Source of the DNA: Clostridiales bacterium
Lineage (GTDB): Bacteria > Bacillota > Clostridia > Clostridiales > Clostridiaceae
Length of the DNA stretch: 64,000 bases
Assembly: GCA_012519845.1 (NCBI GenBank)
Contig: JAAYPK010000005.1
Span: forward strand, 18,772 to 82,771
Direction: 5' to 3'
The notes beneath the pieces were generated by a model, which was not told where the DNA came from, did no database searches, and worked only from the letters and a program-made list of their open reading frames with translations. Positions 19,556-31,817 of this stretch are shown piece by piece. A program made the translations under genes and the position numbers. How positions within the stretch are numbered: position 1 is the stretch's first letter; the number at the start of each line of letters is the position of its first letter.

Positions 19556-19585
19556 TGCAATAAATCAATCTATAAATTATTATAC

Positions 19586-21466
19586 TTATACTACTTCCAT
19601 CATTTCAAATTCAAAAATATTAGCTTCTATATCTAAATTTTCAAAATACACCTTATACCATATTATAAAACAATATATAGTCCATATTTTTCTACTATTA
19701 TCTGTTTTTCTGTTCTTGTGATCTTCTAATAATTTTAGTAAATAATCACTATTAAAAAATGACTTTGCAGTATTACACTTAAATTCATTTTGAATAATAT
19801 TATAGTATTTCTCTTCTTTTATCCAGACTCTAATTGGAACTGGAAATCCTAGTTTTTTCTTATTAGCTACATCTTCAGGAAGATATTTTCTGGCAACTTG
19901 TCTTAATGCAAGTTTAGTACTTCCATTGTATATTTTTTCATTTACATTCAATCTTTTAGCAACTTTATATACTTCAATATCTAAAAATGGCACTCTGTTT
20001 TCTATAGAATTTGCCATGCTCATTTTATCTGCTTTTAGAAGAATATCCCCTGGCAGCCATAAGTTTAAATCTATATATTGCATTTTAGATACTTCATCTA
20101 AATCCCTAGTTTCATTATAATATTTATGGGTAATAGAATAATTTATATTATTATCAGTTTTTCTTTTTAGGACTTTTCTCTTTTCTTCTTCTGAAAATAT
20201 ATATGCATTCCCAATAAACCTATCTTCTAAAGTTTTACTACCTCTGATTAAATAATTTTTACCTTTTATATTATAAGGAATTTTAGAAGCAAATTTGCCT
20301 AAGCTTTTCTTTAAGTATTCTGGTAAAAATCTAAATGGTGCTAATGAATTGGGTTCCTTGTAAATATTATATCCCCCAAACAATTCATCTGCTCCTTCCC
20401 CAGATAGTACTACCTTTATTCTTTTTGAAGCCTCTTCATTTAAAAAATAAAGAGCAATAGCAGAAGAATCACCTAAGGGTTCATCCATATAATACATCAC
20501 TTTAGGAATTACATTGAAAAATTCTTCTGAATTAATGTTTCTACTATAGTTTTCTTTTTTTAGATCTTCAGATAATCTTTTTGCATAATCAACTTCATTA
20601 TAATCCCTCTTATTATCATTGAATCCAACAGTAAATGTTTTTTTACCTTTAAATTCTTTTGTTACTAAGCTTGAATCTATGCCACTTGAAAGTAATGTTC
20701 CAACTTCTACATCACTTATCAAATGTCTGTTTATTGAATCTTTAATAACATTATCAATCTTATTAACAGAATCACTTATGTCAAATTTTTTTACTGGTTC
20801 TAATGTAGGATTAAAGTATTCTTTTATTTCTAATTTCCCATCTTGAAAAATCAAATAATGTCCTGGTAACAATTTGAAAATATTTTTAAAGAAAGTTTCT
20901 TCTAAAACAGAATATTGAAAACTTAAGTAACCATCTAATGCTTCTTCATTTAATTCTTTTTTATAATCATCATATTCTAATATGCTTTTAATTTCTGATG
21001 AAAATATTAAATTATTATCTATAATAGAATAATAGAAAGGTTTTATGCCAAAAAAATCACGTGTAGCAAATAACTTATTATATCTTTCATCCCAAATAGC
21101 AAAAGCAAACATTCCCCTTAAATGGTCTAAAATATTAACACCATATTCCTCGTATCCATGAATTATACATTCTGTATCAGATTCACTTGAAAATATATGA
21201 CCTTTTTCTGTTAATTCTTTCTTAATCTCTTTATAATTATATATTTCCCCATTAAAAACAATGGCAATATCTTTATTTTCATTAAACATTGGCTGTGCTC
21301 CATGCTCCAAGTCAATTATGCTTAATCTTCTAAATCCTAGAGCTATTTCATCACTAAAATACTTTCCCTCATCATCAGGTCCCCTATGCTTAATTTTTTC
21401 CATCATTTTATTAATTATGTTTGATTTATTATTATTTTCTCCGACTATACCACATATACCACACAT
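19586..21466 (-). CDS. asnB: Asparagine synthase (glutamine-hydrolysing)
   Basis: MCGICGIVGENN, RHRGPDDEG-type motif, LLSSGIDSSLV, SGEGADELFGGY. Confidence 0.96.
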   Translation of the reverse strand: MCGICGIVGENNNKSNIINKMMEKIKHRGPDDEGKYFSDEIALGFRRLSIIDLEHGAQPMFNENKDIAIVFNGEIYNYKEIKKELTEKGHIFSSESDTECIIHGYEEYGVNILDHLRGMFAFAIWDERYNKLFATRDFFGIKPFYYSIIDNNLIFSSEIKSILEYDDYKKELNEEALDGYLSFQYSVLEETFFKNIFKLLPGHYLIFQDGKLEIKEYFNPTLEPVKKFDISDSVNKIDNVIKDSINRHLISDVEVGTLLSSGIDSSLVTKEFKGKKTFTVGFNDNKRDYNEVDYAKRLSEDLKKENYSRNINSEEFFNVIPKVMYYMDEPLGDSSAIALYFLNEEASKRIKVVLSGEGADELFGGYNIYKEPNSLAPFRFLPEYLKKSLGKFASKIPYNIKGKNYLIRGSKTLEDRFIGNAYIFSEEEKRKVLKRKTDNNINYSITHKYYNETRDLDEVSKMQYIDLNLWLPGDILLKADKMSMANSIENRVPFLDIEVYKVAKRLNVNEKIYNGSTKLALRQVARKYLPEDVANKKKLGFPVPIRVWIKEEKYYNIIQNEFKCNTAKSFFNSDYLLKLLEDHKNRKTDNSRKIWTIYCFIIWYKVYFENLDIEANIFEFEMMEVV

Positions 21467-21688
21467 ACTTTACTCCTATTAATTAATAAATTTATATATA
21501 TTATTATAACCCATATAATAGCATTTAAGCTTATTTATGTAAATATTTAAGAATAAATTAATTTATTATTTGAATTTTCTTTGTAAATATAATAGTGTGA
21601 ACTTTATTTCATTTGAAAAGGTTTGCCTGTATTTACATAATATTTCTATAGTGGTACATTATTTCTATATAGTATTTGCATTGGGGGC

Positions 21689-22060
21689 TTGTATATGAAA
21701 TTATTACGTGAAGCTATAATAATACTAGGAATATACTTAGTAGGAGAATTTTTATCTAAATTTTTTTCTCTGCCTATTCCCGGAAATATATTAGGTATGA
21801 TTATATTACTAATTTTATTATGTTGTAAAATAATAAAATTAGAACAAATTGAAACTATTTCTAACTTTTTTTTAGATCACTTATCTTTCTTTTTCATTCC
21901 AGCTGGTGTTGGATTATTGGCCTCAGCAGGAATTATTAAAGATATATGGTACAAGCTTATTATTGTCTGTATTGTTACAACCATAATTGTAATTGCATCA
22001 ACAGGTATAACTGTACAATTTGTATCAAAAAAAGTACGAAATAAAAAAGGAGGTAAGTAA
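21689..22060 (+). CDS. CidA/LrgA family holin-like protein
   Basis: LPIPGNILGMIILLILL, FFFIPAGVGLL. Confidence 0.88.
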   Translation: MYMKLLREAIIILGIYLVGEFLSKFFSLPIPGNILGMIILLILLCCKIIKLEQIETISNFFLDHLSFFFIPAGVGLLASAGIIKDIWYKLIIVCIVTTIIVIASTGITVQFVSKKVRNKKGGK

Positions 22061-22777
22061 ATGGATGCTTTAACTAATAACGCTTTTTTTGGTATTGTTT
22101 TGTCTTTAGTGGCATTTGAATTTGGATTATTGATTTCTAAAAAAACTAAAATTCCAATTTTTAATCCTCTACTAATAGCTATTATTTTTATAATCGGTAT
22201 TTTAGTTGCTTTCAATATAAATATTGAAGATTATAACATAGGTGGAGATTTTATTAATATGTTCTTAGGACCATGTACAGTTGTATTAGCAGTCCCATTA
22301 TATAAACAAATAGAATTATTAAAAGAACATTCAGCCTCTATTATCGCTGGTGTACTAATTGGATCTATGGTTGGCATGTTTTCAATAATCAGTTTATCTC
22401 ATTTTTTAGGATTAAATTCATCAATTATTAAATCACTATTACCTAAATCAGTTACAACACCTATAGGTATTGAAGTTTCAAATAGTCTAGGTGGATTAGT
22501 ACCTATAACTATTCTTGCTATAATTATAACAGGTATATGTGGTGCAATTATAGGACCCACTATTTGTAGGTTATTTAGAATTAATAATAAAGTTGCAGTA
22601 GGTATTTCAATTGGTACAGCATCTCATGCTGTTGGTACTTCAAAAGCTTTAGAATTAGGAGAAATAGAAGGTGCCATGAGTGGTCTTTCTATTGGTATTG
22701 CTGGTTTATTTACTGTGGTTTTAGCACCATTAACCTATAACCTAGCATATTATATTTATACATTAATTAAATTTTAA
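22061..22777 (+). CDS. LrgB/CidB family protein
   Basis: LGPCTVVLAVPLYKQ, LPKSVTTPIGIEVS, GTASHAVGTSKALELGE. Confidence 0.92.
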   Translation: MDALTNNAFFGIVLSLVAFEFGLLISKKTKIPIFNPLLIAIIFIIGILVAFNINIEDYNIGGDFINMFLGPCTVVLAVPLYKQIELLKEHSASIIAGVLIGSMVGMFSIISLSHFLGLNSSIIKSLLPKSVTTPIGIEVSNSLGGLVPITILAIIITGICGAIIGPTICRLFRINNKVAVGISIGTASHAVGTSKALELGEIEGAMSGLSIGIAGLFTVVLAPLTYNLAYYIYTLIKF

Positions 22778-22859
22778 TAAAATTTATAAAGCAATTATCC
22801 AAAATATTCTTATTATGGTATAATTGCTTTATTATATTGATTTTAAGGGGTGTATTACT

Positions 22860-23792
22860 ATGAATCTATTTACTAAAAAACCTTCAATTCTTATAGAAGG
22901 TGAAAAAGCTAAATTTAAACCTAATGCTATTATTCAGTGTCTTATTTTTTTACTAATATTTATTATTTCACAAATTTCAGCAGCTATTCCATCTGTAATT
23001 TATTTATTTAGTAAACTTATACAAAACTCAAATATTACTTCCCCTAATGAAGTAATGGATTTAACTAATTCTAATATGACTGAAATCGTTATGATTTCTA
23101 ACTTTGGTACTATCTTTTTAATTATTTTTGCTATAATTTATTGTAAATTTATCGAAAAACGTTCCTTGCATTCCATGGGTTTTGTGAAAAATGAAGCTGC
23201 AATGGAATACTTTAAAGGGTTTATCGCAGCTTTTATTTTATTTTCATTAGCTGTGTTAATTGCTTATTTAACTGGATCAATTAATATTGAAGGTTTTAAT
23301 AGTAATATATCCTATTCAATAATATTTATATTCTTCCTAGGTTTTCTTTTTCAAGGTATGAGTGAAGAAGTGCTACTTAGAGGATATCTTATGGTTTCCT
23401 TAAGTAATAAAATGCCTGTTATATTTGCAATTATTATTAATTCAGTAATCTTTTCACTATTGCATATATCTAATCCTGGATTCTCTTTTTTAGCTTTTAT
23501 TAATATTTCTTTATATGGCATCTTGGCTTCTATATATACTATTAAAAGAGATAGTTTATGGGGGATTTGTGCATTCCACTCATGTTGGAACTTTATACAA
23601 GGCAATTTTTATGGTCTTGAGGTAAGTGGTTTAGAGACAAATAATTCAATTCTATCAATTTCTTCTAATTCTTCTATGTCCTTATTAAATGGTGGATCCT
23701 TTGGACTAGAAGCAGGATTAGCGGTGTCAATAGTATTAGTAATTGGTATATTTTTACTACTTTTTACAAAGAATAAAAATAATGCTGTTTAA
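22860..23792 (+). CDS. CPBP family intramembrane metalloprotease
   Basis: GMSEEVLLRGYL, SLLHISNPG, AFHSCWNF. Start placed at MNLFTKK. Confidence 0.85.
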   Translation: MNLFTKKPSILIEGEKAKFKPNAIIQCLIFLLIFIISQISAAIPSVIYLFSKLIQNSNITSPNEVMDLTNSNMTEIVMISNFGTIFLIIFAIIYCKFIEKRSLHSMGFVKNEAAMEYFKGFIAAFILFSLAVLIAYLTGSINIEGFNSNISYSIIFIFFLGFLFQGMSEEVLLRGYLMVSLSNKMPVIFAIIINSVIFSLLHISNPGFSFLAFINISLYGILASIYTIKRDSLWGICAFHSCWNFIQGNFYGLEVSGLETNNSILSISSNSSMSLLNGGSFGLEAGLAVSIVLVIGIFLLLFTKNKNNAV

Positions 23793-23811
23793 TTATTTCT
23801 TAAAAGAAAAG

Positions 23812-23848
23812 ACTCTATAATAATTTCATTAAGAAATTATTATAGAGT
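23812..23848. terminator. Bidirectional terminator hairpin
   Basis: ACTCTATAATAATTT/AAATTATTATAGAGT. Confidence 0.75.
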
Positions 23849-23852
23849 TTAT

Positions 23853-24485
23853 TTATGAATTAACTTTATTGAATTTATTTATAAACTTTGTTACTTCATT
23901 TTCAATTTTATTTTTATCATCCTTAGTAACTCCACCTCTACCAAGTCTATCGCTTAAAAATACTAATGATATATCATTAATATCAACATATTTAACCATT
24001 CCCTTTTCATCTGCAAAAGGCATATTTTTCATTATATATAATAAATGCATATGATATCTAGTTAATTTACTTACTTTTTTTATAAATTCCTCATTATCTG
24101 TTAAACTATTTAAAAATTTAATGGATTCTTCTTCTGATACCCTATCATGATCATATGATGTTAATCTTCCATTTCGTAATTTTGTAGTTTTTATTTTTCC
24201 TAAATCATGTAATAATAATGACCACATAAAAGCTCTTTTATCATTAGCTTTATCTCTTAATGTAGCACCTTTATCTATTACCATCATTGTATGAATCCAT
24301 ACATTACCTTCTGGATGATGTTTTGAAGATTGCATAATCTTTTCTAAAGCTTTTAATTGTGAAAAAGGATAAATATTAAATTCTTTATTATTTTTAATTC
24401 TTTCTAAATATAATGAAGGCTTTTCATCTAAAAGCAAATGTTTATCCACTTCATTAAATAATCCAATTAATTCCATTCTTATCAC
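23853..24485 (-). CDS. HD-domain phosphohydrolase-like protein
   Basis: HHPEGNVWIHTMMV, LLHDLGK, YDHDRVSEEES. Confidence 0.8.
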   Translation of the reverse strand: MIRMELIGLFNEVDKHLLLDEKPSLYLERIKNNKEFNIYPFSQLKALEKIMQSSKHHPEGNVWIHTMMVIDKGATLRDKANDKRAFMWSLLLHDLGKIKTTKLRNGRLTSYDHDRVSEEESIKFLNSLTDNEEFIKKVSKLTRYHMHLLYIMKNMPFADEKGMVKYVDINDISLVFLSDRLGRGGVTKDDKNKIENEVTKFINKFNKVNS

Positions 24486-24531
24486 CTACATTATTTTATA
24501 TTAAAAAATATCATTTTGCAGAAATTTATCC

Positions 24532-24666
24532 CTAAATTATAAAATCTTTAGGATTATGTTCTTTTGCTTTTGGTTCACCAAATACAGCTTTTACACTTTC
24601 CACTTGAGGATTATGATTTATATTACCTTTTTTTCTTTTATTTGTTGCTTTCATTTTATTACTCAT
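24532..24666 (-). CDS. Small Lys-rich 44-aa protein, missing from the ORF track
   Basis: MSNKMKATNKRKKGNINHNPQVESVKAVFGEPKAKEHNPKDFII with a GAGGTGATAA ribosome-binding region; short clostridial ORFs of this style are known (possibly the CPC_1213 family). Confidence 0.6.
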   Translation of the reverse strand: MSNKMKATNKRKKGNINHNPQVESVKAVFGEPKAKEHNPKDFII

Positions 24667-24727
24667 TTTATCACCTCAAGTTTAGTATGTCCATTTTTTC
24701 CTTCATAATTCATATTTTAAAAAAAAC

Positions 24728-24768
24728 TATCAAAAGATATAATCATATCTTTTGATAATTTTTTTATT
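24728..24768. terminator. Bidirectional terminator downstream of MATE gene
   Basis: TATCAAAAGATAT-aatc-ATATCTTTTGATA with A/T tracts on both sides. Confidence 0.8.
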
Positions 24769-24775
24769 ATAATAG

Positions 24776-26143
24776 CTATACCAAAGCTTTACCAAGCCAC
24801 TTTCTACTTTTCCATCTGCTATACATTATTATACCACGTACCCATTCATCCAATGCTAATGCAATCCACATACCCACTATTCCTAATCCCAGTGTTATAC
24901 TTAATATATATGCTAGTCCTACACCAATTAGCCACATAGAAACAATTCCTATATATACAGGGAACTTAACATCACCTGCTGCTCTTAAGCAATTAATTAT
25001 TACTACATTAAAAGTTCTTCCTGGTTCTAAAAATGCATTAACAATTAAAACAGACATACCTAAGCTAATTATTACACTATTATCAGTAAAAATGCTCATT
25101 ATGTTCTTTCCAAAAAAAGCCACAGTAATTCCTATTACAATTGAAACTAAAAATGCTTTTTTAAAAGATTTAATACATAAATCATAGGCAGTATCGTAAT
25201 CTTTTTTACCAACTAATTGTCCTACTATAATTGATGTACCCTGTCCAATGGAAACTGAAAATAAGTATATAAAACTTGCTATATTATTAATATAACTACT
25301 TGTTGTTAAAGATTCTATACTTACATATGTTAATATTACTGTCCCTACAAGTTTAGCTAAATTATAAGAAATACTTTCCCCAGCAGCTGGACCTCCCATT
25401 TTTATTATATTTCTTAATTCCGTTCTTGGGAATTCTTTAAAATATTTTAATGAAAATCCTTTTACAGTATGTGTAAACATAAAATATCCAAGAAAAATTC
25501 CTCCAAATAATTTACTTAAAGTAGTGGATATTGCTGAACCTGCTACACCCATAGCTGGTGCTCCAAAATTTCCATATATCAATATATAATTTGATATTAT
25601 ATTGTATATGTTCATACCTAAAGTTACAAACATACATACTTTAGTAAAACCAAAACTTCTTATAACTGCCGTAAAGGTCATTGTAATAGCTTGTATAAAT
25701 ATAAATCCACCTACTATCTTCAAATAGCTTTCTCCATATCCCAATAATGATTCATCTAAATTCATCATAAGTAATAATGGTTTTGAAAAAATAATCATTA
25801 TAAGACTTAAAATTACTCCCAATATTATATTTACTATTAATGAGGTTCCAACTAACTTAATAATATTCTCATTTTTTGCTTTGGCACCTATATATTGAGC
25901 ACAAATTATTGTTGTTCCAGCAGTTATTATCTGGAATACCAGATTTAACATACCTATTATTTGATTAGCAACTCCTACTGCTGCAACTGCATTATCTGAA
26001 AATCTTCCAAGCATGAAAATGTCCACACTTCCTAGTAACATAAATAATGCTGATTCAATAAATATTGGCCAAGTTATACTTATTAATTTCTTTTCAGTTT
26101 CATTAATTCTATAATTTTTTAATAAACATAGTCTTTTCTCCAT
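24776..26143 (-). CDS. MATE family efflux transporter
   Basis: WPIFIESALFMLLGSVDIFMLGRFSDNAVAAVGVANQI; multiple TM segments. Confidence 0.92.
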   Translation of the reverse strand: MEKRLCLLKNYRINETEKKLISITWPIFIESALFMLLGSVDIFMLGRFSDNAVAAVGVANQIIGMLNLVFQIITAGTTIICAQYIGAKAKNENIIKLVGTSLIVNIILGVILSLIMIIFSKPLLLMMNLDESLLGYGESYLKIVGGFIFIQAITMTFTAVIRSFGFTKVCMFVTLGMNIYNIISNYILIYGNFGAPAMGVAGSAISTTLSKLFGGIFLGYFMFTHTVKGFSLKYFKEFPRTELRNIIKMGGPAAGESISYNLAKLVGTVILTYVSIESLTTSSYINNIASFIYLFSVSIGQGTSIIVGQLVGKKDYDTAYDLCIKSFKKAFLVSIVIGITVAFFGKNIMSIFTDNSVIISLGMSVLIVNAFLEPGRTFNVVIINCLRAAGDVKFPVYIGIVSMWLIGVGLAYILSITLGLGIVGMWIALALDEWVRGIIMYSRWKSRKWLGKALV

Positions 26144-26324
26144 ATCAAATCACTTCTCTCTAATACTTTTTCATCCACTTTAATAATTTATCTGTAAATA
26201 TTTTCATGCCCATAAATGGTATGTTGTACATTTTTCTATAACAATGCTATTATATAATATAGAAATATATTATTCTTCTATTATAATAATATAAACTAAT
26301 ACAATTCTGTCATAGGGTGATGTT

Positions 26325-27215
26325 ATGAACGAAAATTTAAAAGAAAATGTTTCTCATGGAGATTTTATTGTTCCTTTTACAACATATAGTGGTAAAATCA
26401 GTGATGATTTCAGTCTTATACCAATGCATTGGCATGAAGAAATGGAAATAACATATATAGTTGATGGATCAGCTGAAATAAGTATAAATCTAAATCCTTT
26501 TACAGCTCAAAAAGGTGATATTATTGTAGTGAACCCATTAACCCTTCATTCCTTTAAAAAGGACCCAAAGTATAGTCATATGACATGGCATACTATGGTT
26601 TTTAATTTAAATATGGTTCAAAGTTCATTAACAGATGGTTGTCTTATTAAATATATAGCGCCTCTTCTAAACAAGAACCATACATTACCAACTATTTTAA
26701 ATAAAAATAGTTTAGGCTACAAAGAAATATTAAATACTATTCTTAAATTATTCGATATATATGAAAACAAGTTGGATTTTTTTGAGCTAGAGCTTAAATC
26801 GCAATTATATCATTTATTATTTTTATATTATAAATATAATTTAGTAATTAAAAATAACAAAAATGAAAATTTGTCTTCCTCTACAACTAATAAAATTAAA
26901 AATATAATTAATTACATTAATAATCACATTAATGAGGATATGACTATTGAGGATATATCAAATGAAGTAAACTTTAGCCAATACCATTTTATGAAATTCT
27001 TTAAGAAGCATATTGGAATGACCTGTATAGATTTTATTAATAATACAAGACTTGAAAAAGCATCTATTTTATTAAACACTACTGATAAGTCAATTATGGA
27101 TATTGCACTAGAAGTTGGTTTTAACAATATTTCCTATTTTAATAAATTATTTAAGCAAAAATACAAACTAACTCCTAAGGATTTTAGGAAAATAAAAAAT
27201 ACTGTTATTACTTAA
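26325..27215 (+). CDS. AraC family transcriptional regulator with N-terminal cupin
   Basis: HWHEEMEITYIVDG; C-terminal double HTH ISNEVNFSQYHFMKFFKKHIG...ALEVGFNNISYFNKLFKQKYKLTPKDFRK. Confidence 0.92.
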   Translation: MNENLKENVSHGDFIVPFTTYSGKISDDFSLIPMHWHEEMEITYIVDGSAEISINLNPFTAQKGDIIVVNPLTLHSFKKDPKYSHMTWHTMVFNLNMVQSSLTDGCLIKYIAPLLNKNHTLPTILNKNSLGYKEILNTILKLFDIYENKLDFFELELKSQLYHLLFLYYKYNLVIKNNKNENLSSSTTNKIKNIINYINNHINEDMTIEDISNEVNFSQYHFMKFFKKHIGMTCIDFINNTRLEKASILLNTTDKSIMDIALEVGFNNISYFNKLFKQKYKLTPKDFRKIKNTVIT

Positions 27216-27272
27216 ATCCCTTCTTATACTCCTCAGCTCTAAATCAATTTTTTAATAAACTTAAAGAGTAAA

Positions 27273-27316
27273 GAGCTGCCACTAAAAGATTTTCATCTTT
27301 TATAGTGACAGCCCTT
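27273..27316. terminator. Terminator hairpin between convergent genes
   Basis: GCTGCCACTAAAAGAT...ATCTTTTATAGTGACAGC. Confidence 0.75.
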
Positions 27317-27318
27317 AA

Positions 27319-30300
27319 TTATCTGACTTTCTCAGGTTCCATATTTAATTCTACCTCTTTATATTCTGGTAGATCTATCCTTTTTTCTCCTAAATTTTTA
27401 AAAGCAACTGAAAGCATAAGCTTAATTCTATTAATTTGATTAACTTCTGAAGCCCCTGGATCATAATCAACTGCTACTATATTAGATTCAGGATATTTTT
27501 CTTTCAAAGCTTTTATCATTCCTTTTCCTGTAACATGATTTGGTAAACAAGCAAATGGCTGCATACAAATAATATTAGTAGCTCCACTTTCAATAAGTTC
27601 CATCATTTCCGCAGTTAAGAACCATCCTTCTCCAGTTTGATTTCCAAGTGATAAAACTTCTGATGCCATTTCTCCAAGCTCTTTAATATGCTTTGGAGCA
27701 TGAAATTTTTTAGAATTATCTAAAGCCATTTTCATAGTTTTTCTGTAGCTTTCCATATAATTAATAGCTAATGAATAAATATTTTTAGCTAATTTACTTA
27801 CATTTCCTAAATTATTATATTTAAATTCTTCATCATAAGCTGAATAGAAAAAGAAATCCATTAAGTCAGGCATTACTGCTTCAGCACCATTTTCCTCAAT
27901 AACATTTACAACATTATTATTTGCTGTTGGATGGAATTTAACAAGAATTTCACCTACTAGTCCAACTTTTGGTTTTATTACTCCTGTACTTGGAAGTGCA
28001 TCAAATTCTTTTACAATATTTTTAATATTATTATTGAATTCTCTCTTACTACCATTCCTTACATTTATTTTGGCTTTTGCATTCCATTTTTCATATAGTT
28101 TATTTGCTGCTCCCTTTTCTGTTTCATAAGGTCTTGTTGCATATAATACTCTCATAAATAAATCACCATAAACTAATGCCATTAGAGCCTTTTTTATTAA
28201 TGGTAATGTAATTTTAAATCCTGGCTGTTTTTCAAGTCCTACAGCATTTAAAGATAAAATAGGTACATTTGCAAATCCAGCTTCTTTTAATGCTTTCTTT
28301 AAGAATCCAACATAATTAGTTGCTCTACATCCTCCACCAGTTTGAGTAATAATTACTGAAGTATTATTTATATCATATTTCCCGGATTTTAAAGCATGTA
28401 TTATTTGTCCAACAACCAATATAGATGGATAACATGCATCATTATTTACATATTTTAATCCTTCTTCTACGGCCTCTCTATCATCTGATGGAAGTACTAC
28501 GAAATTATAACCACAACTTTTAACTGCCTCTTCAACAATTTCAAAATGTATTGGTGACATTTGAGGTGCAATTATTGTGTGAGTTTTCTTCATATCTTTA
28601 GTAAATACTGGATTTTTATATACTATATTTTCTTCCACAGGAACATATCCATTTCTTTCTCTTTCATCTATAGCAGCTTTTAAACTTCTTATTCTAATTT
28701 TAGCTGCGCCAAGATTATTTCCTTCATCTATTTTTAAACATGTATATATTTTACCTTTTGAAGCTAGTATTTCTGCAACTTGATCAGTTGTAACAGCATC
28801 TAGTCCACATCCAAAGGAATTTAATTGAATTAATTCCAAAGAGTCATTTTCAGAAACAAATTCTGCTGCTCTATACAATCTCGAATGATACATCCATTGA
28901 TCAACTACTCTTAATGGATTAGTTAATTTTCCAAGATGTGCTACTGAATCTTCAGTTAATACTGCCATGTCAAAGGAAGTAATTATATCTGGAATACCGT
29001 GATTTATTTCTGGATCAATGTGATATGGTCTTCCTGCTAAAACTATTCCCTTTTTACCTGTCTTTTTTAAATAATTTAGAACCTCTTCAGATTTGTTTCT
29101 TAAGTCTTTATCAAAATTATCTCTTTCATCATAAGCTGCATAAACCGCTTTTTTTGCCTCATCAAAAGTAACATTAAAATCTTTAAACTCTTCAATTATT
29201 CTTTTAACTAACATATCTTTTTCCTCTAAAGAGAAAAATGGTTGGATAAATTTAATTTCCTTTTCTTTTAATATGTCCATGTTATTTCTAATTACCTCTG
29301 GATAAGATGTTACCATTGGGCAATTATAATGATTATTAGCATCCTTAAATTCTATTCTTTCATAAGGAATGCATGGATAAAATATATTCTTTATACCTCT
29401 ATTTACCAAGTCCATAATATGGCCATGGACAAGTTTTGCTGGATAACATGCAGATTCTGAAGGTATAGTTTCAATTCCAAGTTCAAATATTTTCTTAGAA
29501 GAAACTCTTGATAATTCTACTCTAAATCCTAAATTTGTAAGTAGTGTAAACCAAAACGGATAATTTTCATACATATTAAGTACTCTAGGTATTCCAATAG
29601 TTCCTCTTGGTGCTTTTTCAAGTTTTAATGGAGTATAATTAAAGGTTCTCTTAAATTTATATTTAAACATATTTGGAACTTCATCATTTTTTTTCTCTAT
29701 ACCAAGACCTCGTTCACATCTATTTCCTGAAATAAATTCTTCCCCTGTTGAAAACCTATTTATAGTTAATAAACAATTATTACCACATTTTCCACAACGC
29801 TTAAAATCACTATTCATTTTAAATGAATTAATTTTACTTTTTTCTAATAAAGATGATTTGCGTCCTTCTACATATCTTTCTTTTGCAATAAGTGCAGAAC
29901 CAAAGGCACCCATTAAACCAGCAATATCTGGTCTAACAGCTTCTCTTCCAGAAATAAGTTCAAAACTTCTTAAAATAGCATCATTGTAGAATGTTCCACC
30001 TTGAACAATAATTTTATTGCCCATTTCTTTTTCATCTCTAATTTTTATTACTTTAAATAAAGCATTTTTTATTACAGAATATGAAAGACCAGCTGAAATA
30101 TCAGAAACTTCTGCACCTTCTTTTTGAGCTTGCTTTACTCTAGAATTCATAAATACTGTACATCTTGATCCTAAATCTACTGGGCATTTTGATTTTAATG
30201 CTTCTTTTGCAAAATCCTCAACTTTCATATTTAAAGATTTACCAAAGGTTTCAATAAATGATCCACAACCAGAAGAACAAGCTTCATTTAACAATATTGA

Positions 30301-31626
30301 ATCAATAACTCCATTTTTTATTCTTAGACATTTCATATCTTGTCCACCAATGTCTAAAATAAAGTCTACTCCAGGCAAGAAAAATTCAGCAGCTTTATAA
30401 TGTGCTATTGTTTCAATTTCACCAATATCAATATGTAATGCTGCTTTAATTAAAGATTCTCCATATCCAGTTACTGTGGAATTTACAATTTCAACATCTT
30501 CAGGTAATTTAGAGTATAAATCATTTAATATTTCAATAACTTTATTTAAAGGATTACCACCATTGCTACCGTAATAATCATAAATAATTCTTGACTTATC
30601 ATCTATTAAAATAACTTTAGTTGTGGTTGATCCTGCGTCTATTCCTAGGTATGCTTTTCCTCTATAAGAATTTAAATCACCTCTCTCTGCTCTTGCCTTA
30701 TTATGTCTATTAATAAATTCTTTATATTCATTTTCATCATTAAATAAAGGCTTAAGTCTTTCAATATCATCATCTTTTATATCAGTAATCTTATCTACAT
30801 TTTCATATAAATCCTTAAATTCAATGCTTTTATTCTTTCTTGATAATAATGCTGCCCCATATGCTACGAATAATTGTGGATTTTCAGGAAAAATAACCTC
30901 ATCTTCTTTCAATTGAAGAGTCTCAATGAATCTTTCTCTAAGCTCTGATAAAAAGTAAAGTGGTCCCCCTAGAAATGCAACTTTTCCTCTAATTGGCTTT
31001 CCACAAGCTAATCCACTAATGGTTTGATTTACAACTGCTTGTAAAATTGAAGCTGCTATATCCTCTGCTTTTGCCCCTTCATTAATTAAAGGTTGTACAT
31101 CTGTTTTAGCAAATACTCCACACCTTGAAGCTATAGGATAGATAACTTTATGCTTTTTTGCTAATTCATTTAATCCAGAAGCATCTGTATTTAAAAGAGA
31201 TGCCATTTGATCAATAAAAGCTCCAGTTCCTCCAGCACATGTGCCGTTCATTCTTTGTTCTATTCCACCTTTAAAATATGTAATTTTAGCATCTTCACCA
31301 CCAAGTTCTATTGCAACATCAGTTGTTGGAATAATTTCCTCAACAGTTTTAGTACAAGCAATAACTTCTTGTACAAATTCTATGTTTAACCATTTTGATA
31401 CCGATAACCCTCCGGATCCTGTAACAGATATTGAAACGTTACTATTTCCTACAATATCATAACAATCTTTTATTATATTAATAATTGTACTTCTAATATC
31501 AGAATAATGTCTTCTATATTCACTATGTACTATTTTATTTGAATTATTTAGTACTACTACTTTCACAGTTGTCGATCCAACATCTAGTCCTATACTATAT
31601 TTTTTCATATTCACTTTCCCCACCAA
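27319..31626 (-). CDS. BadF/BcrA-type ATPase, 2-hydroxyacyl-CoA dehydratase activator fused to dehydratase-related (DUF2229-like) region
   Basis: Two acetate/sugar-kinase-fold repeats ([14 protein letters not shown] and [14 protein letters not shown]), [45 protein letters not shown]. Confidence 0.88.
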   Translation of the reverse strand: MVGKVNMKKYSIGLDVGSTTVKVVVLNNSNKIVHSEYRRHYSDIRSTIINIIKDCYDIVGNSNVSISVTGSGGLSVSKWLNIEFVQEVIACTKTVEEIIPTTDVAIELGGEDAKITYFKGGIEQRMNGTCAGGTGAFIDQMASLLNTDASGLNELAKKHKVIYPIASRCGVFAKTDVQPLINEGAKAEDIAASILQAVVNQTISGLACGKPIRGKVAFLGGPLYFLSELRERFIETLQLKEDEVIFPENPQLFVAYGAALLSRKNKSIEFKDLYENVDKITDIKDDDIERLKPLFNDENEYKEFINRHNKARAERGDLNSYRGKAYLGIDAGSTTTKVILIDDKSRIIYDYYGSNGGNPLNKVIEILNDLYSKLPEDVEIVNSTVTGYGESLIKAALHIDIGEIETIAHYKAAEFFLPGVDFILDIGGQDMKCLRIKNGVIDSILLNEACSSGCGSFIETFGKSLNMKVEDFAKEALKSKCPVDLGSRCTVFMNSRVKQAQKEGAEVSDISAGLSYSVIKNALFKVIKIRDEKEMGNKIIVQGGTFYNDAILRSFELISGREAVRPDIAGLMGAFGSALIAKERYVEGRKSSLLEKSKINSFKMNSDFKRCGKCGNNCLLTINRFSTGEEFISGNRCERGLGIEKKNDEVPNMFKYKFKRTFNYTPLKLEKAPRGTIGIPRVLNMYENYPFWFTLLTNLGFRVELSRVSSKKIFELGIETIPSESACYPAKLVHGHIMDLVNRGIKNIFYPCIPYERIEFKDANNHYNCPMVTSYPEVIRNNMDILKEKEIKFIQPFFSLEEKDMLVKRIIEEFKDFNVTFDEAKKAVYAAYDERDNFDKDLRNKSEEVLNYLKKTGKKGIVLAGRPYHIDPEINHGIPDIITSFDMAVLTEDSVAHLGKLTNPLRVVDQWMYHSRLYRAAEFVSENDSLELIQLNSFGCGLDAVTTDQVAEILASKGKIYTCLKIDEGNNLGAAKIRIRSLKAAIDERERNGYVPVEENIVYKNPVFTKDMKKTHTIIAPQMSPIHFEIVEEAVKSCGYNFVVLPSDDREAVEEGLKYVNNDACYPSILVVGQIIHALKSGKYDINNTSVIITQTGGGCRATNYVGFLKKALKEAGFANVPILSLNAVGLEKQPGFKITLPLIKKALMALVYGDLFMRVLYATRPYETEKGAANKLYEKWNAKAKINVRNGSKREFNNNIKNIVKEFDALPSTGVIKPKVGLVGEILVKFHPTANNNVVNVIEENGAEAVMPDLMDFFFYSAYDEEFKYNNLGNVSKLAKNIYSLAINYMESYRKTMKMALDNSKKFHAPKHIKELGEMASEVLSLGNQTGEGWFLTAEMMELIESGATNIICMQPFACLPNHVTGKGMIKALKEKYPESNIVAVDYDPGASEVNQINRIKLMLSVAFKNLGEKRIDLPEYKEVELNMEPEKVR

Positions 31627-31817
31627 TCTAATATCTCAATCTTATTATAAACTAAGCAAATAATTTTTCAAGTTTTAACATATTATCACTTACTATGAAT
31701 TATTTTTTATATTTGAATTATGAGAACATATTCTTAACATTTATTGTATATATTATTAGTAATATGTCAACAATTTAAATATAATAATATTTTATATAAT
31801 TGTATTTGGAGGATATT

